Origin: Xiphophorus maculatus
Lineage: Eukaryota; Chordata; Actinopteri; Cyprinodontiformes; Poeciliidae
Reading direction: 5' to 3'
Length of the DNA: 64,000 bases
Assembly (NCBI RefSeq): GCF_002775205.1
Contig: NC_036457.1
Coordinates: 11,694,996-11,758,995 of the forward strand
A program made the position numbers and the translations under genes. Shown in pieces: positions 39,684 through 64,000 of the stretch (the stretch's first letter is position 1; every line of letters starts with the position of its first letter). The notes under the pieces are model-generated. The model did not search any database and had not been told where the DNA came from. It saw only the letters and a program-made list of their open reading frames with translations.

Positions 39684-40769
39684 TTCGCAGCAGCAGCTCT
39701 TCACCATTTGATAACGACTCATTTTTACTGTTTTCCTGCTGGCAGTTCAAATGGATTCAGGTGTTTGATATATGAGGAGGCGATGAGGAGATGGTGAAGC
39801 TGAAACCTGCAGTATCTTTCCCATTTCCCTCCCTCCTCGAAATGCTTTCATATATCAAACACATCATATAATTCAATACAACCTCATTTGTAGGAATGTG
39901 AATAGTGCAGGCTCTCTTTTTACTGACCTTAAACTCACAAACCATATCAGTTAAGGGAAAAGAAGTAAAGTGTTTCCAAATAACTTAAAGAAGAACTCTG
40001 TATGCACCGCTAATGATGATGATGATCCTTGAAGAAAATTATTTTAAAAGTGCAAGTGGATAAACTGCATTAAGGGACATAAAGTTGAAACCATATATTT
40101 AAATTACAAGATCAGTTAGGATCGCAAAATTATTTATATTTGCTAAATTCAGATATTTTTTAATTCAGACATTTACATTCGTAGCCTTATTATTTGGTAG
40201 AATTATTTAACAATAAATAGTTAAATATGAATTTTTTACTAAATTACCTAGCAATAAAGCTTGTCTTGCATTGTAATGTCAATTTAAATCCAGCAGAGGG
40301 AGACGTTGCAAAAAGAAACGACTCAAGATGAACATGGGTGAGGTCACTCCTCTAACTGCTGCAGTTGAACTATCTGCAACATGTACAGATAAATAAGAGT
40401 GGCTCCCAGAAGATTGGTACAGCAATCATGACAATCACAAGTAATACTCGGAGAGCACATAGATCTTTTAAAAGAGCATGGTATTTTTAAATTACTATAA
40501 TATATATTTTTTGGAATTAATGTGTTCTATCCAGAATGATGTCTTCAATATTCAACGTATACAATTCAATTATATAGCTACTTTTGTTATTGTAGTACAG
40601 TACTGACTGAAAAGATGGTAAGGAAGTAGAGCTAAAGGGGTGCTTTAAAATATAAATAAATATAGCTGTTTTTTTTTACTTTTAATAAAGATATTTTACT
40701 TTTAAAATAAATTTTATAATTTAATTAATTTCAGAGTTAAGTCTGTGGGGAGCAATATCGGACCTGAAA

Positions 40770-41100
40770 TACCTTTCCGGTTTCTCTCTCTATCTCAGGT
40801 CACTCCCTCCTCCGCGCTGTCAGCAGCAGCTCCTTACGCGGTTCAAACTTAGCTCTTTCGCTCCGAATCTGCTCCGTCGTCACTTTTCTTTAGTTCTCGC
40901 CTGTTTTTTTAAAAGCTTTAAACTGTTTTTAGTCGTTTGCTGAGGACTGTGACGCGAAGACTCGCGGAAGGGAGGACTTGTCGAGTTTTCTTCGCCAGCA
41001 GCAGTTGAAGAGCAGCGGGGGGAGATGACCAGCTGAGGACTGGGAATCTTAAAAAAAAACACGGGGCCTGTTTCTGTAATGATTGATCAATGCTGCCACA
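40770..41100 (+). promoter_or_regulatory. snx9 promoter and 5' UTR region
   Basis: A GC-richer block starting with an ETS-type TTTCCGG (40774-40780) and pyrimidine tracts suited to initiation. It runs into the snx9 ATG at 41101 without an upstream in-frame exon. No TATA box is evident. The extent of the promoter is inferred from composition. Confidence 0.5.
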
Positions 41101-58423
<17,323 letters not shown>

Positions 58424-60090
58424 GAGCAGTCTCACACTACAAGACACAACGTTTAATCAAATCCTGCCAAAAGTTCTTTTGCTTGCGTTGCATCTTTACT
58501 CTCTCACTCTACAATTAAAATTTCACTTCTGTATTTCTTGCACGCTGACCCCATCTCTTCTTCCACTGACTTTGCCAACAGTTACAGCTTATTTTGTTGC
58601 TTTCCTCCACCGGCTTATGCACAAATAATGAGTGCAAGAGCTGGAAGGTTTCAGTATTTAGGGTTTTCAGGAAAAGCAGTGTTGACGGATTAAATACGAC
58701 ACACTCTGTCCAAGGTCCGCAGCTTGTAACACAGGATGTCAACATCCTAGCTGCACTTTGAGCAGCCATGATTTCTTTCATTTTACACGAGTTAAACAGC
58801 ATTAATGCCAACTTTGCAATTTGCAGTCACGCACTGAGGTTTCGTCTACAAAAACCAAAGCTGTTCTCTACTGTCACAATCACATATAAAAGCTTTACTA
58901 CACATTTCTCAGCTGACTGCAGATTTATTTGAGTCATTGCTTTTGTTTCATGTAAATGTTCATCAGCTTGCTGAGCCAAAGCAGGGGTTCAGCAAAGCCA
59001 AAGGCAGATTGTACGTCCTCTGCAATTTCACTGCTGGCAGTGCCTTACTCGATTTCATCCTGCGCTTCCTCAAAAGCTAACAGGAAACTCCACCTCCTTC
59101 CTGCGTGACACACATTTTTTTCCCCTTTTAGAAACTAGAGATGCTGTTTGGACCTACTGTTAAGCCTCACTTCACACTCTGTCAAGAACCAAAATGTGCA
59201 GTGAGAAAAAAACAAAGTTGTGGTTCATTATTCTTTTTCATTCTTCTTTAAGTACTGAAGTCTGAGTCATGTTTCAGTGTTTGGGTATTGCAAAATTTCC
59301 TGTCCAACTGTTGCTCTGAAGAAACTATGTCCTCATCTGAAGAGTTTGTCACGTTTTAAGTTTGCTTTCTTTGCTTTTCACAGTCAATTTTTCAATCAAC
59401 TTCTAATCTTATTCACTCTTTGTACTTTTTGTCACATCGTGTTTAAAAAAAATACATAAATATATATATATATATATATTCTATTTGACCCATCAGGTGC
59501 TTCTTGTCATTATATTTTATGTATAGAAGTATTTGCTATATAGTGTCATTAAAAGCACAGCATAATTTGTTTGATTTATTAAACAATGATTTGTATTCAT
59601 ATTTGTGAATGCGTATCTGTTTGAATTAATTCTTACATTGGTTTCTCATGGCTTTCCTGAACTACACACTGAGCTCCTTGTTCATTTCAGGAGCTCCTTG
59701 CATAGGCGTGGTAGAGCATAAAAATGAGCTGGTAGCTCATGTAAAAAGTGTGTTTTTGTGCTCTTCTGGTAACGGAAGTGAAAGGGCCCTTTTTCCAACC
59801 ACTGCTCTCAGCTTATCACTACTATCAGGTGCAGCTTGATATGTAGACCGAAGAGCGGTTTGACAAAATCAGACCGAGATGCAAATGATCATGTTAATCA
59901 GTTCAAAACATATTTTGAGACATCTTGTTAGTCATTTTGTACGTGTGGGTTTCAGTTCTAGATAGTTCTGGTGATATGGTTGAATGAGCGCATCAATCTT
60001 GGCTTGAGTATCATGACATTTTGAGCCTATAAAGTCCATTTTGTTTACAGGGGTGGAATGATTTTACAATAAAAACTTTGATTTTTGAAA
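58424..60090 (+). other. snx9 3' UTR and proximal flank
   Basis: AT-rich sequence without exons; a TA run lies at 59458-59480. Candidate poly(A) signals are ATTAAA at 59548-59553 and AATAAA at 60068-60073. The latter is followed within 30 bp by a T/G-rich stretch. Confidence 0.55.
60068..60073 (+). terminator. Candidate snx9 polyadenylation signal (AATAAA)
   Basis: A canonical hexamer about 1.65 kb past the stop codon with downstream T/G-rich sequence. It lies just before the transposon cluster begins. Confidence 0.45.
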
Positions 60091-60397
60091 ACTAAATGTT
60101 TTTGAATGAAAACATTATATAAATGGGCTGAATGAAAGACAGTGTTGTGTAAATGACTTGCCCTTTACTCTTTATTTGGCTTGAGTCCTTTCATGAATTT
60201 TAATATCACACAAAGATAACTTGGATACAAATGATAATTTTATGTAATAAGGCAATAAACAAACACAGTTGGCCATACATGAAAACTAATTGTCTTGTAG
60301 AACTAAATACTGATTGACCATTGCCATCAAGCTTTTTATTTATCTACACTGAAGATTTTTCAGTGAATGTAAAAGATAATTCAACATACCAGACATA

Positions 60398-60456
60398 TAC
60401 AGTACAGACCAAAAGTTTGGACACAACTGTGTGTTCAAACTTTTGGTCTGTACTAT
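60398..60456. mobile_element. Terminal-repeat-only MITE remnant
   Basis: Arms 60401-60425 and 60430-60454 (AGTACAGACCAAAAGTTTGG...) pair with one mismatch around a 4-nt centre. The arm sequence is the end of a common teleost DNA transposon, so this looks like an element reduced to its two ends. Confidence 0.8.
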
Positions 60457-60735
60457 AAGTACACCTTAAAATATTCTGAATATTGTGAAAAAGTAAAAAT
60501 AAATGTCACTAATATCAGAATGTACATACATGTATGTGTTTCACTTACTAAAATGCACATATGTATGTGTAATCAAGAAATATTTCAAGACTTAATGTCA
60601 TTTTAATAATGATGGCCTACAGATAATGAAAACTCACAACTCAGTGTCTCTGAAAATTGGGATATTGTGAAAAAGCTAAATATTAGAAAGCCATGGTCTC
60701 GAACCCTAATCAAGTAGCTTAAATCTGATTCAAAC
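60457..60735 (+). mobile_element. Tc1-like terminal relic
   Basis: TAATGATGGCCTACAGATAATGAAAA followed by ACTCAGTGTCTCTGAAAATT matches the end of the Tc1 family also found at 4370, 14030 and 32740. Only the terminal region is retained. Confidence 0.6.
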
Positions 60736-60754
60736 TGTCAATTATATATATATA

Positions 60755-60984
60755 CACTGCTCAAAAAAATAAAGGGAACACTCAAATAACACATCCTAGA
60801 TCTGAATGAAAGAAATATTCTCATTGAATACTTTGTTCTGTACAAAGTTCCATTTGCACAACAGCAGGTGAAATTGATTGTCAATCAGTGTTGCTTCCTA
60901 AGTGGACAGTTTGATTTCACAGAAGTTTGATTTACTTGGAGTTATATTGTGTTGTTTAAGTGTTCCCTTTATTTTTTGAGCAGT
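60755..60984. mobile_element. Tc1-like MITE with intact terminal inverted repeats
   Basis: ACTGCTCAAAAAAATAAAGG at the left and its inverse at the right (CCTTTATTTTTTGAGCAGT), with TA flanks. Length about 230 bp. Well preserved, so younger than the neighbouring relics. Confidence 0.9.
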
Positions 60985-61029
60985 ATATATATATATAAAA
61001 TTTACTTTGGATGTTTAGTAACCAAAAAC

Positions 61030-61310
61030 AAGACCTGCAATGAACTGGAAGCTGCTGCTGATCAGTGTTGCTCTCTGCACTGAATTTTAAATGGTCAAAT
61101 GGTCAAAATGGATGCTGTCCAAGAAAGAAACACCTGCTTGTAAATCAATGCCTTAAACCTTGACTAAAGTTTTATGAAAGAAGACAAAGATTGTTTAGCA
61201 GCAATAACAATAAATATTTTTGGAGTTAATCAGAGAGTTTCAAATCTAAAAAGTACCAACTATCAAGCATGATATTAATAGTATCATGCTAGGTTAGTCA
61301 TATCCAGACA
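61030..61310 (+). mobile_element. Tc1-like transposase relic
   Basis: Sense transposase blocks: ATGGATGCTGTCCAAGAAAG near 61109, AGTTTTATGAAAGAAGACAAAG near 61169, and TATCAAGCATGATATTAATA near 61261. Frameshifts and stops throughout. Confidence 0.7.
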
Positions 61311-62085
61311 GACTATAAAAAGTCATCAACCAACTTGCTCCATCAACGCTGCTCCAAAGAGATGTTCAGTATGTGAAGTGACATTATATTAGGGACATTC
61401 ACCCAAACATTAGTGGGAATATGGATTTTGGACAATGTGGCTCAGACAAAATCCACAATAAATTCAAATCTAAGCTAAATTAGAAATAATGATTTTTCAG
61501 AAATTAAGAATAACTAATATGTTCTTTAAAATTACAACTGTGACTGTATTCTTTTTAGTACCAAAATAAAGGAAGTTTATTTGTCACACACACTTAAAGT
61601 TTATGGACTAACCACATAGGTTTCAAAAACAAGCAAACAAAAAAACACAGAAAAGCTCAAACACACATCTGATTTCACAAGAGTGATCGGATTTACAGTA
61701 GCAGTTAGTGTAAACTCCTACTGTAGTTGCAGTAACTCCTCTGTCAGGACACATCATACATACGTACCTCTACTTGGCAAAGTCAAAAACTGACAAGTTT
61801 TCCAAACTAACATACAAAACTGTATAAAAGAAATGAACACTTTCCATAATTGTGGAAAAATCTATCATCTCTATGGTAAAGTTTGTGTTATGGGTCCTTT
61901 TTCATTTGCATAGTTTAAAAGGTTCAAAACAAAGTGCCTTTTCCAGAACCCACTCCTTGGGTTCAACTACCAATGGGGAAAAATGCTGAATACAATCAGC
62001 ATAGTGTTCACATTTCCTCAGTCTCATCCTTTCATCTCTCTAAGCTTAGAGAGATACTTAGTTCTTCTTTCTGCACCTTCGTCAT
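61311..62085. other. 3' flank and 3' UTR of the fibrinogen-domain gene
   Basis: No exon. A minus-strand AATAAA at 61576-61581 could end the transcript about 500 bp past its stop. A perfect 22-bp palindrome lies at 62034-62055. A 22-nt match to the gene's own coiled-coil exon is at about 61346-61368. Confidence 0.5.
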
Positions 62086-63608
62086 TCAGGGTGACAAACG
62101 TGTGTGGAAGCTGCGTGGTCGGATCATCATGCTGACTTTGCGTAGAGAGTAATAATCCGAGTCTTTCCAAGAGTACCAGACAATCCCATCAGGACCCAGT
62201 GAGCCACGTCCTTTTGGAGTGTAATGGCCTCCCTGTGGAATTGGCAATATGAAGTAAACACTTGTGTTTCTGAGAGTGTACTATTAGGAGGTTTCCGTTT
62301 GTGCTTACCCTGTAGTAGACTCCATTAAGGTTGGCATAGAAGCACTGGTTGTACCACCAGCCACCGTGAGAGATCTCAGCACAGATGTTGCCAGTGTCTG
62401 GAGTACTGAAGTGCTGCTTGTCATGGTACCAACCGAAGGAGTCCTGCACTGTGCCACTGAAACCTGACACATGGAGACGGTACTGATGCTCCTCATCTTC
62501 CACACTGAAACAAGCATAAGAAGAGTCAGAAGTTTTTGCAAACCCATTAGAAATACTTCGCAAAGGACTGCATTGTAGTTGTTTTCACCTGAAGCTCTGG
62601 TAGAGGGCATGCTTATGCTGGATGCTCCAATCTTCCAGGTCTATGCGGAGGCTGTAGTCTCCCTGGGTACTCAGTTCATGGATGTGATTGTTGCCCAACC
62701 AAAACTCTGAGTGCAGGTCACCAAATCCATCCCTGTATTCCCTCCAGCTGCGGTCAAAGCTCACAGAGCCATCAACTCGCCGCTGGATCACGGTCCAGCC
62801 ACCACCTTAAGAAATGGAGACCCACAAAGATGAAGACCTCCAAATATTCCTTAATTCCATGTCAGTCCAATCTGCAGCTTAGTGAAGCTGCAAAGGGGAA
62901 ACTATGGCAAGTTTGTTCAAACACTTGATAGATTCAAAGAATGCAAAGACCATTTTTTTCCTACTTTCTATTTGTAGTATCATGCTAGTAGTGCAACTAG
63001 TAGTATCGAACCTCTTTAAAATCTGCATGTTTTAAAGAGGTTTTTCAAAGGTTTCGCTCACCATCTGTGTCCATGTCACAGTAAACCTCCACCGGCATGC
63101 TTGCAAGCAATGGCACCACGGTGTAGAGACCTGATCTCCTCACACCGTTATAGTAGATGGAGGCACAGTCTATGGGACAGTTTCCCACATGCTGGATCTC
63201 TGCAGGGATAGGGTGTGAGGCAAGACTCGGGACAAACTGGGATCTTTGGCTCCCTCTGGTGGAGCATCACTACATGAACACGTACCTGGATGCAGGGCTT
63301 CTTGAGTATTCTGCAAATGATTGGGCCGAACTATATTGATGGAACAGTCTGAGCTTCTTTTGACTTTATCCATCAGAAGGGTCAGATTATGTAACTGGTT
63401 CTAGACAGAAAGATAATTTGGTAACAATTTTAGCCAATTCAGAAAAACGACCCAAAGTAATACAAGGAATTACAGGTGGACATTATACCTGCAGGTCTAG
63501 GATGAGGGTGCCCTGCAGATGCAGCAGAGAGCTGGCCTCAGCATAATGAACCTCCAGCTCATGGAAACGCTGCTCCAAAGAGATGTTGAGGTGGCGCTTC
63601 TCTTCACT
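62086..63608 (-). CDS. Fibrinogen C-terminal domain protein (angiopoietin-like/fibrinogen-like), 5' end outside window
   Basis: Six 3' coding exons: 63608-63489, 63400-63286, 63199-63062, 62805-62589, 62504-62309, 62232-62086 (TGA). They have GT-AG borders and consistent phases, 310 codons in all. The first two exons look like the end of a coiled coil (LNISLEQRFHELEVHYAEA; NQLHNLTLLMDKVKR). The rest is one fibrinogen-related domain: NCPIDCASIYYNGVRRSGLY, DMDTDGGGWTVIQRRVDGS, GFGDLHSEFWLGN, GGWWYNQCFYANLNGVYYR and the terminal KVSMMIRP. Four cysteines are in the usual pairs (CPIDC/VYCDM and ICAEI/NQCF). Expected product: a secreted glycoprotein built like angiopoietin-like or FGL proteins. The loop between HFSTPD and ICAEI is much shorter than usual and lacks the DxD calcium site. 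I could not place it in a named orthologue group. It is convergent with snx9. Confidence 0.92.
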
Positions 63609-64000
63609 CTGTTATATGAGTGAAGTATGTGTCAATATTGGACAAACGCACACAAAAACACAGTGAAACTGCTTAGCAGGTTAGGATCACAAAGAGAAAC
63701 TGTAAGTGCGATGACTGAAATGTTTTATCCAGTTTAGTATAACAATGAAACCTTATTGAATGTAACTATTGTAGTAGTTATTGTATTTAGACCTGTGTGC
63801 TTGAACTATGAACAAGATATTGTCAAATCCAGGGACAAACTTTAATGTCTTAACATTATAAAGTTTGAATTTCTACCTAAGTTTCTCATTGGATTACTTC
63901 ATGAATCTAACAATACAGTCAATTTACTACATGAAACTATAAAAAAGAAGACTACCAATTACAGTAAAATGCAAAATAAATAAATTAAAGAATGCCAGAC

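Larger units (their letters stand above)
39134..41100. other. Intergenic region between divergent moxd2 and snx9
   Basis: About 2 kb from start codon to start codon. Next to moxd2 lies a direct duplication (39341-39683). The middle is AT-rich with no gene. A CTCF-like core (CCAGCAGAGGGAGAC) is at 40290-40304. The last 330 bp are the GC-richer snx9 promoter and 5' UTR. The two genes probably have separate promoters rather than a compact shared one. Confidence 0.6.

Noticed and set aside
61040-61090. Tiny plus-strand open frame resembling a signal peptide (MNWKLLLISVALC)
   Set aside because: It lies in a Tc1 relic and aligns in position with decayed transposase sequence.
61279-62987. Shared TAGTATCATGCTAG at 61279 and 62974, first taken as evidence of gene duplication
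   Set aside because: The motif matches a Tc1 transposase block (AGCATCATGCT type), so shared transposon origin is the simpler explanation.

Overview
This is vertebrate nuclear DNA, almost certainly from a teleost fish. It has intron-split genes with clear GT-AG boundaries, AT-rich introns, CA/TA microsatellites, and many decayed Tc1/mariner copies, tRNA-derived SINEs and short foldback MITEs of the kinds common in teleosts. No bacterial, plasmid or phage content was seen. I assembled the gene models by hand from splice sites, reading phase and remembered family sequences; I had no transcript evidence.

Layout. (1) 1-6690: gene-free flank 3' of rps6kc1, mostly transposon relics. (2) 7985-31022, minus: complete rps6kc1 in 16 coding exons (1119 codons), a PX + MIT + degenerate-kinase protein. 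A decayed Tc1 element begins about 45 bp past its stop codon. (3) 31758-39133, minus: complete DBH-like copper monooxygenase, most like MOXD2, in 13 coding exons (557 codons) with all copper ligands present. (4) 39134-41100: about 2 kb between divergent genes, holding a recent 187-bp-period direct duplication. (5) 41101-58423, plus: complete snx9 in 19 coding exons (614 codons), SH3 + PX + BAR. (6) 58424-62085: snx9 3' UTR, then a pile of DNA-transposon remnants. (7) 62086-63608, minus: the 3' six exons of a secreted fibrinogen-domain (angiopoietin-like/fibrinogen-like) gene whose 5' end lies beyond the window.

The four genes are not a functional cluster. rps6kc1 and snx9 both encode PX-domain proteins of the endosomal system, but their adjacency looks like chromosomal synteny (human counterparts on 1q and 6q) rather than co-regulation. 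The moxd gene and snx9 are head to head; snx9 and the fibrinogen-domain gene are tail to tail.

The most distinctive points are two exons whose inclusion or skipping would keep frame (54 nt in rps6kc1, predicted 42 nt in snx9), a ZNF143/ETS-type promoter module inside snx9 intron 1, a fibrinogen domain without the usual calcium loop, and an unusual number of near-perfect short inverted repeats. I found no clearly new biological system.
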